Shown here: positions 35,544-48,419 of the stretch, in pieces
Position numbering within the stretch: position 1 is the first letter of the stretch
How the letters are laid out: every line of letters starts with the position of its first letter
NCBI GenBank assembly: GCA_027924645.1
Contig: BSBN01000763.1
Coordinates: 5,704,001-5,768,000 of the forward strand
Direction: 5' to 3'
DNA length: 64,000 nt
From: Cunninghamia lanceolata
Taxonomy: Eukaryota; Streptophyta; Pinopsida; Cupressales; Cupressaceae
Position numbers and translations under genes: made by a program
The notes under the pieces: model-generated
The model's database searches: none
Told to the model about the DNA's origin: nothing
Seen by the model: only the letters and a program-made list of their open reading frames with translations

Positions 35544-36183
35544 ATAGATGAGCTCTGGCTCAGGGGGAGTCACAAAAGAAAATAAATTCCCCCAGCCAGT
35601 CAATTGGTGCCTAAATTTGGCACATGGAATGTTACAGATTAAAGGGTTCTCAGAGAAATATCCAAATAACCCTCAATAAAAATATGAATGATCCACAAGA
35701 AGTTTTGAAGAGTTTAATCAGCCAAGATTGATCCAGTTTGATAGTCATCTGGTAAAAGCAGGATTTTCACAGTTAGATCCAGTATGATTCAAAATTAAAA
35801 CATCTTGATCTATGGATAAATGGCATGATTGGAGGAAGGGAGATACATTGTCAATTATCACTAAAAATAATTCTAAGTGCATCTCAGTGATTTGAAAAGA
35901 TCTCTCTCAAAGCAAGGCAACTAGAATAAATTAAGTTGTGCATTTATTGCAATAGGAAATTAGGGTTTGTGCAGAGATAAAAGGGTTCCTTTATTCATCA
36001 TTTGTACAATTGCATTCGAGAAAAGGAAAGGAAGAGCTCTACATCAATATTGTTACAACCTTCTCAAAGATCAACCACAGAATCTGATTCAAGCAACGAT
36101 CTTTTCCGGCACATATTGTGAACCCTAGAAGCATTAAAAGGTATTTTGATTTATGAATATCTCTCTCTAAATCTTTTGCAAAG
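35544..36183 (+). other. Element B spacer between ORF1 and ORF2
   Basis: ~640 bp non-coding, equivalent to A's 28214-28867. No gene. Confidence 0.7.
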
Positions 36184-39100
36184 ATGGCTACTCCTATGGT
36201 TGTCAAGATCATTGATAGGCTACACCCAAAGTTCAAGAAACACCCTTACAAATCCCTAGAAGTTGATCCCTTAGGCACCTTTTCTAGCATTTCGCATGGG
36301 GTTCTACACATAGAAGATGTTAGGGTATACATCCATGCCAATATTGAGGAATTTGGAGAATCAAAGCTGATGGATATCTACCATAAACAACTAATAGATG
36401 AAACTTTTAAACTCAAACCTTAATACAAGGCCATCTGGGATAAGCATTTTGGACATTGCATCCACTTTCCCTGATTTGTAGAAGATGAATGGGTCTGGTA
36501 TGTTCTTAGCAGAATTCATGACAACTTCATGTGGTTGATGAAGCCCTTCAAAATAACAAAAGATGCAATTAGGGCAGTAACTGGGTTGCACTCATTCGGT
36601 GGGTTGCCAGGACTCAAATCTGTCAAGAACCAGATAGTAAGTGAGGCTACCGGATCAAAGTTTGGCAAAAGAGTGATGACAATAGAAGATATCACAGATC
36701 TGGATATAAAATTTTCCCTATGATAATTGGCTATAAAATATATCATTCTAGCAGGGAGAACTCTGTGTTCGAAACTGCAATTTATAGAGCATATCAGATG
36801 TTAAGGGAAAATGTTGATTATGACCTATGTGATCTTCTTCTAAACCAACTATTAGAAAACTTGCAGAAGATCAAGAAGGATAAGAAGAACTCATTCAAGT
36901 ATGGTGGCCTAATACTATGTCTCTTCTTTTACTATATGAATGAGCTACCTGGATCAAGTGGTTGGGTATGGCAAAATGACAGACTGGTTGCCATACAAAT
37001 TAGAGATTATATGTATGGGCTTTGTGATGCCAAGGCTCAAAGTATAGCACTCTAGGGATACTTCAAGAACTTCCAAAGTATGATGCAAGCTAGAGAAAGA
37101 ATTCCCCAATCTATAGTTGAAAAATACAAGGATACAGTGTGTTTCATGGTAGACACTGATCAATGCCTAATGGAGGCAATGGAGCCCAAAACAGTTTGGA
37201 TTATGCCAATGGGCTATGAGGTAGATGAGAAAATCCTAGAGCTGCATGTCCAACACCTGCTGAGTTAGCCTAAGGACCCTGAGGCAGAAAGGTTTGGAAC
37301 CCTTCAAGAATTAAGTGTGAAAATACATGTTGAACTGAGACAACCAGAGATGAAAAGAAAAGTGAGAAGGGAAGTTGAGGAAGTTGCCAAAAGATATGGC
37401 ATATCAAAGGAGGCAGTTGATGAAAATAGAGAAAAAATAGAAAGAGCTGAGAAAGAGAAACAAGAAACAAAAAAGGAAAGTGTTCTGATACAAGCCTCCT
37501 CCCAGACTAGATCCTCCAAGAGCTCTGCACCTGCTACCTCTAAGAGCCCAAAAGCCTAAAAACCAGAAGCCAAGACATCTGGAAAGGGAGAGAAGAGAAC
37601 GAAGACAAAGGCCACAAGGTCGTACATAAGCCAAATGGATGATGAAGAACATAGACTGATGAAGAGGTTAAGAAAATGAAGAAGAAAAAGAAAACTTCCA
37701 GGGAATCCTATGCCAGAAAAAACAAAGAAGAAGAGGTAGCAAAATTGTAGAAAGGCCCACTCTTTCTATTGATGATATCATCAAGGTAGTCATAGTGGAT
37801 GGGAACTTGCAACCAGTCACTAAATTTTATGATGATTACAGTGATACTGACAAAAGAATTTTGGAGGAAGCTATAGTTAAGTACCTTAACATTTATAATA
37901 AAGCATTCATTGAAATCATTTCTCTAATTCCCAAAAGTCTAGAGAAGGTACTTGAACTCAAAAAAGAGAATGCCAAGGAAAAGGATTTAGAGATACCAGA
38001 ACAAATTACAATTCAGCTCTATCCTTCCATTACTCCAAAACAAATGACCATAATCTTTAAGGACTGCAAGGATGAGTTCTGGAGCAAAGCTAGAATGAAC
38101 AAACTTATGCTTGGAGAGACTGATCAGTTGGCAAAAGAAACAGAAGACATCCTCCAGAATGCCTTCAAAAGATTCAACCTTCCTATCATAGAAGAAATAG
38201 ATTAAGAACCTTCTGTCATGGATTTCGAAGGATTAAGTACATCAAAAGAAGAATCTACTGAGATAAATGCAGAAGAGTCAAAGGAGATAGGTGAAGAAAA
38301 GTCTGACTTGGATTCCTCTGTTCTAGAAGAGGAAGTCCATGAAGAAGTTAACATCTCTCTTCCGGATCCCCCAGTAGACTCTGTAACTGAAGGAGAAGGA
38401 AGAAGAGAAGAGAAAATTATTCAAGAAGAAGAGGTAAAGGGAAGAGAAGAAGATCAAACAAAGAAGATCCCAGATGACAGTTCTGAGGTGGCAAAAGGAA
38501 AGAAGACTCAGTCTCTAGAAAGAGACACTACTGAGGCAGTAAAGAGCTTCTTGAACAAAGAAATGTTAGAGATAGATGAATTGGAATTATTTCAAGTACC
38601 ACTAAATTTTGATTCCTTCTCTCCGGTCTAGACAATGAAGATAGCATCTTTTGCCCAAGCTAAAGCAAAAGAGAAGCTTCTAAAATCTCACATGGAAGAG
38701 TGTGACCTAATAGAGATTACATCTGGGATGCTAGAGAAGATCATGCCATCCTTCCAAAAGGATCTTTTGGCCTCTCCATTAGGTAACTTCAAATCTCTGG
38801 TTAATTCTGTTAGCACCCATTTTGATTCTTTGGAGAAATCAGCAGAAGAGAAAGTTCGGAAAGAATTTTTGGGAAAGAGATTGACTGAAGTGTAGGGACT
38901 CATAACTAATGATAGGAGGACCCTAGATATTGGCATAAAGAGCCTAGAAAATGCTCTTAAAGATGGTGGAGAAATATATAAATTTTGTCTATCCTAGTCT
39001 AAAGTGATAGAGGATATTGAAAAGAAGGTAAAAGAACAAGAAGATAAACTGTCAAGTTTATCTCAGAATTTTGATCCCCTCACCACATCTATAATGAATC

Positions 39101-39404
39101 AAGAGTGCCAAGCCATCACTATTATAAATGAAATAAAGAGGCTTTAAAAAGAGAGGAAGAATATAATAAGTAGGATGAGTGAACTAAGAGGGATAATTAT
39201 CCCCAAGTTAGAGGCCATGCATGAGGCCTTAACTGATGCTCAGACCACAGCCCGGACCAGTGATCCAGCAGACTTAAGAAGGGGAGAAGCTTTTGCATTT
39301 TTTTAAGTGGCCACATTTCAATTTTGGATAGGATGAAGCAGAGTTGGGCGATAGAAGTTGTACAGTTGAAGACCACCTTTGCGGATATACTTAAGTATAT
39401 GTAA
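36184..39404 (+). pseudogene. Element B ORF2: large uncharacterised retroelement protein, broken
   Basis: Homologous to A's ORF2 along its length (starts MATPMVVK, ends near TAA 39402-39404). It has stops at 36421 and 37267, a frame change near 36718, another between 37560 and 37790, and further stops or shifts after 38205. Segments align with A residue by residue in blocks such as 'SLEVDPLG', 'MIIGYKIYHSSREN' and 'KIASFA'. Comparing B with A is what shows that A's ORF2 is one gene with two lesions. Confidence 0.85.
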
Positions 39405-39636
39405 ATATAACATGTATATATACTTATGCGACTATGTATAAGATAATTTTTGCAAATTTTGGTGTATGGATTCCACCCTTTGCCATTGATGTCAAAGGGG
39501 GAGTGAGGAGTAGTGAAAAATGTGGAATCTAGCTAAGAGGGAGCTCCGGTAAAATAATGCACAAGATAAAGCATCAGCCAAGGGGGAGTTTGCTACGACA
39601 CTTAGTCATTTTTCACTAAGTGTTGCCATCAATGCC

Positions 39637-39647
39637 AAAGGGGGAGA
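39637..39647 (+). other. Element B polypurine tract
   Basis: AAAGGGGGAGA directly before the right LTR. Element A has the same tract. Confidence 0.85.
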
Positions 39648-39648
39648 T

Positions 39649-40761
39649 TATTGGAAAGAGACACTGTGTGGCTTCATTATTGTTGTCATTGATGGAAACA
39701 AAGTCTATCCCATACATCCATAACACATAGTATGCATATACCAGAAGACAAATTGAAGAGTGTTTTGGTTCGGTGAACAAGAACAGAGCATGCAGCAAGG
39801 TCTGACAATCAGGTCTGGATCTCTCAAATTGTGTAACTCAGCAAGTTACAGACTTAAACAAGTCAAGAGGAGTACCATGACTACTACATTCTAGAGACTG
39901 AGCCTCCAGTGATGAAAGACTGAAAAGATATGAGCACCTAAGTGTTGGGTTCCTGACAGGTAGAGTAGACTGAGGAAGAACTGATCGGCAAAGCATCAGA
40001 CTTTAATCTGGATGAGAAATTGATGATAGTCAAGCTATTTAAGAGATCATACATGGTTGGCCAACATGAATGATGAATTCTATGTCTATGTCCTTGATAC
40101 ACATCACATATTAAGCATGGATTCAGCTGACAGATTAGTGTCTTGGGAATCTCTTTAGTATTCCGGTTGCTGACTAGGAAGATGTTGAAATATTTGATGT
40201 GGATATATATACCAAATGGATTTTGGTATGAAGTATTGAGTTATGTGTGTAAGTGTGCGAGGAAAGGCAGAGAGAAGTGTGGAAGTAGTAATACAAGTTC
40301 GGTATGTGACAGAACAGCAGCATTAGAGTAGAGGAAGAATGAAGTGCATTAGATCAGTATATTGAGCCTAACCAGAACTAAACCCCATCATATGTGGATA
40401 CATGTCATTAGTTCAAACACCTGGCTACTTTCTATATACCTTGTAGACAGTGAGTCTCTTGTAGGCAGTGTGCCTCTTGTGAGCAGTGTGCTTAGGCAGT
40501 GAGCCCTAATTGGCAAGTACCATTTTGTACTTCTTATTTTTTTAACAGAATACAATCTTGGGTTAGTCACTCCATGGCTTTTCCCTTAACAGGGTTTTCC
40601 ATGTAAAAATCCTTATGTTATGTGTGTTGATTTTATTTCTTCTCTCATGATTATGTATGCTCTTATGTTTTGATACTATATTAATATAAAGAAGAAAAGA
40701 AAGTTAAGATATTTAAGATAACTGATTCACCCCCTCTCAGTTATCTGCCTTGTTTCCAACA
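39649..40761 (+). repeat. Element B 3' LTR
   Basis: Direct repeat of 33208-34306. It ends TTTCCAACA, followed by CAGAG (target duplication) and by the continuation of gene Y. The ~19-bp repeat cluster is at 40440-40504. Confidence 0.92.
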
Positions 40762-43700
40762 CAGAGTTCATAGACAAAGTCTTCATGTGTCCCAGTGTAG
40801 AGGAAAGTGTAGAGATTAATTTCAATATTGCTCAAAAGGAGTATGACAAAGATACTGAAAAAGAAAAAAGGATCATAAACACTAAATGGTTGAAAACTAC
40901 CAAGTCTAATCTTTCCAAATGGCCCAAGAGTTTCCCAAGGAGTGACTTTGTTGAAGAGGTTAGTGACCTGATAACTCTTCTTAGCAGAGTTAGAGGGCTT
41001 CCTTCTTCCTCCACTTTTCATGAGTGGATGTATCCTTATATCAAAATCATCCTCCAAGGTAAACAAAATATTTTCTAGGGTGAGCAGGTAAGTAATGCTC
41101 TTCATGAGCAATTAACTAAGGTGTCAACATCTTCCAAATTTTACATGACATCTTATTTGGTATATGTAGCTACTTCTATGAGAAATTTTTTAGGGTTAAC
41201 CTGAGAAGGACACTGAAGAGTCATTCATGTGTATCAATACTACCCCCAATTGACTCTAAAGGGATCCATTCATCACTTTTGGAGGTTAAACGATGCTTTC
41301 TTTGCAGTTTTCCTATGTCTTTTTGATCCACAACTAGAACAGAAGAGAGTATCACATGAAGCCTGGGAGGTAGTGAACAGTTTTGGGTGCTTGTACCTCC
41401 AATTCCCAACTTTCACCTATCTAAGGATTGGTTACTTTTAGGGGTATCTGTATATGCTGCCAAAGTTCCCTGGTGATAGAATTATCTTGATGGAATTATG
41501 CTGACAAATGATTGTTGTGCATAACAAACATATGGAGTTAATTAAGAAACCTGGCTTCAAGTTTCCTATTGAGATTGATAGATATTATGTTGCCACTTCT
41601 GCTAAGGCTAAGGCTCTTGAGACTGAAATGCAACTAGTTACAATGAAACTTTTTAGGAGAAAAAGTAACTTTGATTTCAGAAGAGTGAAGGATAAGATCA
41701 AGAGGAAAATTCTATCACATGTCCTAATGGTGGAAGACATATGGGATGATTTGAGAATTTAGGAAGAGATTAGGAAACTGAATTATAGTAGATTAACCTT
41801 AAGTCAAATTGAGGACTTAGAACTTGCTGATATTCCAAAAGGAATGATAGATGATCAAGACATTGTGAATCCCAGGTATGCCAATGAAAATGTTGTTGGT
41901 TCTCCTTTGTTTGTAGTCTTATGGTCAAAGAAAGAATTGACCTCCATAAGGAAAAGATTTGAGCTTATCCTGGCAAATACTAATGTGTGGTTGAAAGGCA
42001 AGTGTATTTAGTTGAAGGACTTTGTCACTGGCTCAGAGGAGGAGACTTTAGAGCAAACAGGCAAAAAGGTTGAAATAAGAACCAAAAATAAAAGTGATGC
42101 ACCAAGCTCATCTAAGGCTCCCAAGCCTAAGATAAAATTTGTATCAAAAGGTGACAAAGCCAAAGTGTCTAAAGAAGAGCCAACTGGAGAAGAAATGGAA
42201 ATAGATGAACATGAAACTGAAGAGCCTATTGTTGAAGAGATGGATACTAAAGAGAGGTCTTCAGAGGAAAAAGAGGATGAACAAGGATCAGAGAAAGAAG
42301 ACAGACAGGAATAGTTAGAGGAACCAATCATGTCTTCTGAAAAAAGACTTGACACAAGAAACTCAAAATTCTTCTTCTTTGCCCATTATACCTGTTTCAG
42401 ATTCAATGCATGTTGTTTCTAGTACTTTAGTTACTCTTATTTTCATACCATCTTCTTGTTCTTCTACACCATCTTCTTCTAGGATAGTTTTTGATAGTCC
42501 TAAAGTTGCTTTTGATGTTATTTTTGGTTCTACGAGATCTCTACCAAGTTTTTCTTCTCCTTCCTATGACATTGGTGATCAAATGCTTTTGGACCAATTT
42601 ATTTCAAATACTGAGCAAGCTGCTAATGTTAATGTGTCAGGTGCTATTTTTACAAAAACTTCTCTGATAATCACTACAACTAGTGTGGGTGTAATTCCTT
42701 CTGTGCAAATAATGAGTTCAAATCTAGATGCTAGTTCATCAGTGCTTCCTCCATGGCTCTCAGCCTACACTCTAAAAAGGAAAAACCAAGCCATCTCTCT
42801 AGATGACTTTGTTTTTGAGAAGCTAGTACCTATCAAGGCAAAGACTTAGAAGAAGCCTAAGACTCTTTCCCAACTTCTAGAAGACAAACGTCATAAATAT
42901 GTAGAAATTGCTCAACCTCCACCAGATGCTACCATTGAGAATTTTGACATGAGTGATTATTCAAGCTCTAGGATTGAACTAGGGAAAATTACTCATGAAA
43001 CTGCTAAGGCTGATGTACAATCAACTCTTAATTCTTTGATTATGAAATTTGATCATGAGAGAGAGATGGAGGATCAATACAAGGCAAGAGCTGAGCAACT
43101 AGCTGCAATAATACGAAAGATCACCTTGTCATCTGAAACCGTGGAACCTAAGGAAATTACTATGGAGGATCCTGTTATCCAGAAAGAAGAAAGAACTCAT
43201 GCTAAGGGAAGAGTAGTTGAAGAATATCTTGAGAAGATGCATGAGCAAGGGGTATTTCTCCTAACAAACACAGTTGAAAAGAAAAATAAAATGGATAAAG
43301 TAAGAAATGAATTGGATGACTTGGTTGTTCCTTTGTCTCAAGATGTTGAATATTTGGATGCAAGTCTAGAGAAATGGACCGACATGAAGAAAATGAAGGT
43401 GAAAACCTTGGTATCAATCAACATCCTTTCAAACCGGGAATCATATGTAGAAACCAAGGAGTCATTGATTCACCATAGCAATGTGTTGAAAGATTTGCTC
43501 ACAGATTTGCAAAGTGCTCGTGAGCTCAGCGTGGACAGTGATGTTGACCTTCTTCACAAGTTGGAAGAGCTTTCTTGTAAATTGGCAATTGATGACCATC
43601 ATTTTCTTTCAACTAAGGAAATGGTCTAGGAAATCAAGAGTATGTTTCAGAGGGAATTTGAAGACAAAGCTATTTCATTCACTTCTCTGGATAATCTTCT

Positions 43701-43893
43701 AGATAGCTAATTGACTTTGGATAATTTGAAAGCTAAGTTGACAAGTCATGAGAAAGTAGCCACTGCAGTGAAGGATGCAATATCCAGAGCCTGAGTTATT
43801 TCCAAGAACACTGCTAGTCCTAACAGCTTGGACATACAAACAATGTTCACCATGTACAAAGATTTTCTCAAGAAGAATGGGGGGAAAAGTTAA
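40762..43893 (+). pseudogene. Gene Y (retroelement ORF), 3' part
   Basis: Continues the frame of 32803-33207. Together they form ~1,150 codons ending at TAA 43891-43893. Premature stops include TAG at 41076, TGAs near 41200, 41213 and 41502, and TAG near 41439, 41760, 42009, 42312, 42847 and 43627, then a late TAA and TGA. There is a frame change near 42345. Layout: globular N-terminal ~400 residues, a Lys/Glu/Ser-rich acidic linker (42012-42314), a Ser-rich stretch, and a coiled-coil C-terminus. The same layout occurs in W and in ORF2 of A/B. A 20-nt purine-rich tract overlaps the last codons (43870-43889), suggesting the ORF lies just upstream of a 3' LTR. Function unknown. Confidence 0.72.
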
Positions 43894-43899
43894 TTCAGA

Positions 43900-44978
43900 T
43901 GTGCATGCCTTAGTATATTTTTTTAGTTTTCATATGTACTTTTCTTTTAGTTTTGGACATTTTCACATGTACTTTATAAAGATGTAATTACATGTGAAAA
44001 CAAGGAAAGTCCCAAATCAATAAGGACTCTTCTTGTTGAATAAGTCAAGTTAGTTGTATTTTCCCTATTTTTATCATGGCCTCTCACTATAAATAAAGGG
44101 GGCCTCTTTGTAACTATCTATCTTTTAGTTATTGAAGAAAAACTCTGCCAAAATTGAGAAGCATTTTTGAGACTTTGTGTTCAAGATTTGAAATCAAGAT
44201 TTTATCAATAATAAGAAAACCAAGCGAGCATTCAAACTTTGTTTTGAGAATCTACTTGTAGTGTATGAGAGATGTTCTTATGTCTTTTCACTTGCACTTT
44301 CTTATGCAATTTGTCAAATTAGTAGTGTGAGTTCATATAATCTGGAAGGTGGTCTAAAGCCAATCTTGGAGTCTTTATGCTGCAACATTACCTTTGGAAT
44401 TTATATTCTATGTTTGTGAGTTGAAAATATTAGAAGACTTTGAGCTGCTATTTATTTTCTGTATTCATTAAATCTCTTGATAGCATACAGTGGAGACTTT
44501 GGGCTACATTCTACACTATATATTTCTAATTCCAAGTCAGCAAAAGAAATTACGAAAGACTTTGTGCTTCTGTGAATTTCTAGTTTTTATTTACACTGGT
44601 ATTATTTTGAATATTCTTATGTTCATTCAATCTTGATATCGGTTATTATTGTTCCAATAAGTAGTTTGTGAGTTTATCATGTACATTGTAAGGATTAAAT
44701 TGAAACATCATTTTTGAAAAAGAGAAATAGATGATATGGAACCATCCACAGGTTAGTTTATAGTGTACATAAATTTAGTTAAGTACTTGTTGATTGTAAT
44801 GAGCAATAAGAAGGGAGCCTCCCCTTTCTAAGAGGAGAGATTAAATCTCATCATACTGTGGTTGATATAACCATTTTGCCTTCAGTTAGTTGAAGAGAAA
44901 ATATTCACTCAACATGTTGTAGTGAAAAGTTCATTGATTAATACCTTTTAGTTAAATTATAACTTTTACTCATCTACA
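43900..44978 (+). repeat. LTR-like segment between gene Y and element Z
   Basis: Left edge: a purine tract AAGAAGAATGGGGGGAAAAG (43870-43889), then TG at 43900. Right edge: ...CATCTACA (44978), then a primer site of the same type as element G. Inside are a perfect 12-bp inverted repeat TTTTCACATGTA...TACATGTGAAAA (43960-43971 and 43989-44000), a TATA box, and diverged ~60-65-bp repeats around a GACTTTGTGCT motif (about 44171, 44368, 44432, 44491, 44557). I found no second copy in the window, so LTR status rests on these signals. Confidence 0.6.
44088..44095 (+). promoter_or_regulatory. TATA box in LTR-like segment
   Basis: TATAAATA followed by AAGGGGG. This is a good plant Pol II TATA box, ~190 bp into the putative LTR, in plus orientation. 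Confidence 0.6.
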
Positions 44979-44980
44979 TT

Positions 44981-44997
44981 TTGGTGAACCTAACGTG
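44981..44997 (+). other. Element Z primer-binding site
   Basis: TTGGTGAACCTAACGTG, one base different from G's site at 13355-13371, two bases after the LTR end. A partial echo ('ttggtgaaattgac') occurs at 45035-45052. Confidence 0.68.
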
Positions 44998-45405
44998 CTT
45001 TAACACCTACACATCTAATTTTTTTGTCATGGTTCCCTCTATATTTTGGTGAAATTGACATTCTACAAAATCTAAAAACACTTATCTTTCAACATTTAAA
45101 CATGTTCTTTACCATTTAAAATGATAAATTTCTCATCACATTCGATTGTGTGTTATGAAGCCATAATTTGTTTATGAGATTCACCATGCAATCCTCTCAT
45201 TTTGATTATGTTGTTTGCAAAAGTTTGAGGAACACTACAATGGACCAATCCCATGACCTTAATATGATCCTATTAGGCTGGCACCAGATTTCTCACACTT
45301 CTCTTATGACATGCTACAATGACAATTCTTCCTTTATCATCTTTCTCGACTTCTCCAATGACTAGCTTTCATGATACATAGAAGTGGCTATTAGATCTAG
45401 GGCAC
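44998..45405 (+). other. Element Z leader, first part
   Basis: Non-coding leader between the primer site and the copia LTR fragment. No supported gene. It resumes at 46640. Confidence 0.5.
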
Positions 45406-46639
45406 ACAACTGATAGGGGGGTGAATCAGTTGTACAAAAACTTGCTTCTACTTCAAACACTTGATTCTTCTTTGTTAGTTAATAGCATATTAGTTAACTA
45501 TTCAAGAAAGCATAAAACATTAACACCGGAGCAGATAAACATCAACACATTAGACACCAAGATTTTGACGTGGAAAACCCGGTTAAGGGAAAAACCACGG
45601 GGTGATTAACCCAAGGATTACTCTCTGTTAGAAGAATAAGAAAAATGGAATGGCACATGCCAATTAGGGCTCACTGTCCAAGCACAATGCTCACAAAGAG
45701 GCACACTGCCTACAAGAGACACACTGTCTACAAAGTGATAAGAATCACAAACTTGAACTAGAGATTGACATATTTACCATGTCTGGATCAGTTCCATTTA
45801 AGCCTGAGATACTTCTGCTCTGCCCTTTGCTCTTTTGCTATACCACACTCATCTGCTCCACAAAACGCTTTGAAATGAACTCACAAACATTTATTTATAT
45901 AGGGCATCGACTTAGGAACTATCATCTAAGTCGGCAATCATTCACAAGAACATTTGCAAGATGAATAACTCATCCGGTCGGCCAGTCTGAATAAGAACAT
46001 CTTCATCCGGAAGAATATCTTCAATTCCGGGCTCTAACACTCATGTGGACCGACAACATAGCCTCAACATGATCCAAGAACCTTCACAAGCTTGCTTGAA
46101 TGACCAAGTACATCCGCACTTCCTTTTCCTACTGGAATCCCTTCTCCTCTTCTTCTGAAACTTCAAGAACACAGTCTGTTGTGACTATCAAACTGAAACA
46201 GGTTCTTCTGGACCTCCAAACTATGTACAAACCGAGATGACACATCACAAGGACATCCCAAGCACTCCTTCCAATCTGTAGAATCTAAAAATGCACTTCT
46301 GGATCTCACTGGACCTTTTTGTAACACTCTGTCACTCCGGAGCATCTCCCAGAACTGCTTCTACTTGATCGATCACAACTTCTTCATATCTTCATGCGGA
46401 CCTCTGAAATCTTAACTGGAACATCTCAAGACTCATATCTACAAACCCTTTAATCCGCATCCTCTGATCCTCAACGTATTGAGTACTTTTGCCTTCTTCT
46501 CATCATTGTTCTTCATTGTTCCTGATTGAGACCAATTTTCTCAATATCCTTAGCACACAGCTCATCCAATCCTTCTTATCAATGCAATATGAGTATGTTG
46601 ACATCAATGACAACACTGGTTAACCTCATACTTGCAACA
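45406..46639 (-). mobile_element. Copia-family LTR fragment (solo-LTR-like), related to elements A and B
   Basis: The left end (ACTGATAGGGGGGTGAATCAG), the block 'GGGGTGATTAACCCAAGGATTA' region (45599-45622) and the 19-bp repeat cluster (45668-45740) match the LTR of A in the same orientation. The right end (...ACATCAATGACAACA...CTTGCAACA) also matches LTR ends. Positions 46235-46480, however, match the inter-ORF spacer of A rather than its LTR. No internal ORFs are present. I could not find clear target duplications, so it is either a solo LTR of a sister family or a recombined fragment in the leader of Z. Confidence 0.75.
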
Positions 46640-46786
46640 GTGGCCTTTTATCATGAGGATACATTAGGTAATGTTTCTTAAGCCTAGGTCTAGGAATTAG
46701 ATTGACAACTGGCTAGCTATCAGAAATACCTAGAAACTCAGAACCTATCCACTATTGGTTCTCCTCTAGTTAAGACCTTTCATGCA

Positions 46787-48359
46787 ATGTTAACTAGTCA
46801 CCCTAATGGTCTTGACTTCTTCCATGGCATTGCTCATATTGTGCATAGTGATGCACCTCCATTAGAAAGATACCATGAGAGCCCTCAAGACTCCCATTCA
46901 AATATTACTGGTAATAAAATTTCAATTCCAATGCCCACTTCTTCTACACAAACATACACATCTTCGCATATGGTCACTAGTGCTTCACAACATTGTAATG
47001 TAGATACTAGTTTATCTAGAATGGATAGGAACCCCATAAATCAATATGGGTTTGTTCCCCCTTATTGTACTTTATAGTCTACTTTTATTGGTGGCCACCG
47101 TAGAACCTCCTAACATGACACTCTCTCTCACTTCTACCACTATCTCTACATGCATGCATACCATCGATCCCATCATAAACCAAATATTGCAAAATGTTGG
47201 CTCCTTGCAATAGTAGCTTGTCACCTTGTCTACATCTTCCACACAACCTCTGATCCCTACATATTATAGACATAGTCCTCTATCGCTCACCATTCTCACT
47301 GCTCCATTCCGCTAATCTTTTGAGGTACCCTGGTTTGAGAAGTACTCTCATAAAGGAGATCCACAAACACATATATCTGCATTTACCACTTTGTGCAGTG
47401 ACTTAATATTTTAGGATCATCTATTGGTAAAACAATTTCCGCTATCATTGAAAGACATTATGCTTGATTGGTTTTTCTCATTACCTAATCATTCCATATC
47501 TTCATTAGAACAACTTGTAAATTGGTTTCTCCAACACTTATAGTCCAACATTGGACCGAAGGTCACTTTCACTAATCTTATTCATTACCACTAGGGAGCC
47601 CAAGAGAAAATCACCGATTTCATTTGTAGATATCAATCTTTATTTTTGCAAATTCCTTATGCCTTGCCAAACTTAGATGTACAATAGGTGTTTATTGGAA
47701 ACCTGTAGCCTCTAATCAAGGATAAGATTTTGCTAATGAAATATCATTCTTTCTCTCATCTATGCATAGTTCTTCATGATTACCAACAATCTATTAGTTA
47801 GTTTGAGGTCCCAACCTCAACAACTCCTATTGGACAATTTGGTGTGTCTTCCTTTTTTAATAATTACAAGAAAAATAAAAACTTCTTTAAAGATAACACT
47901 TCCGCAATTGTTAATAATGTAGTGGCTACAATGCCCTCATAGCTTTCTCTAGACCTCTATTCTTTGAATTAGCAAACTCAACAATTTATACCTTTTTTTG
48001 AGTCTCTTTTTTCTATTCTACAACAACTCTTGAATAACAAGTTAGCACAATTACCACTTATCCTACCCCTAGACATAAGAAAAACCTTGTCACCTTCTTA
48101 TGACCCAAAGCCCTTCTGTCAATTCCATAAATTCTCTGGTCATGACACTGAAAGATGTTTAGATCTTAAACATATAGTGCAAGACCTCATCGATTAGAAT
48201 GCCATCTAGGTCTCTAGTGTGAATGATAAAAGAAACAAGTCCATCGTTCCTCCAATTCAAAACTTGTCAATTTATACCAACCCATTTCCACATCACTCTT
48301 CCAATTTCATTTACATTCCATCTACCTTTATGGTGCTAGAAACGAATAATGATGAGTAA
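46787..48359 (+). pseudogene. gag: Element Z gag (gypsy, Tat-like), broken
   Basis: The N-terminal frame 46787-47077 is Ser/His/Pro-rich. In another frame from ~47322 the gypsy capsid core is evident: 'GDPQTHISAF', 'LVKQFPLSLK', 'LDWFFSLP', 'NIGPKVTFTNLIH', 'ITDFICRYQSLF'. The zinc-finger-like segment CQFHKFSGHDTERC lies at ~48118-48160. Many in-frame TAG/TAA stops interrupt it. It ends at TAA 48357-48359. It would form the particle shell. The closest match in the window is element G. Confidence 0.8.
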
Positions 48360-48419
48360 TGAATAAGAAAGGTGGGTGTTTGCCCCCGTGTTTCTTGAGA
48401 GTAGCATGTTCCTGAACCT

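Larger units (their letters stand above)
33208..40761 (+). mobile_element. Element B: older relative of element A, inserted in gene Y
   Basis: LTRs 33208-34306 and 39649-40761, flanked by TAGAG (33203-33207) and CAGAG (40762-40766), a duplication with one transition. It has the same order as A on the plus strand: primer site, zinc-knuckle ORF1, spacer, ORF2, polypurine tract. In the first 270 bp the LTRs differ at about 31 sites (~11%), so B is older than A. Both ORFs contain stops and frameshifts. The LTR start reads TATTGG instead of TGTTGG in both copies. Confidence 0.92.
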
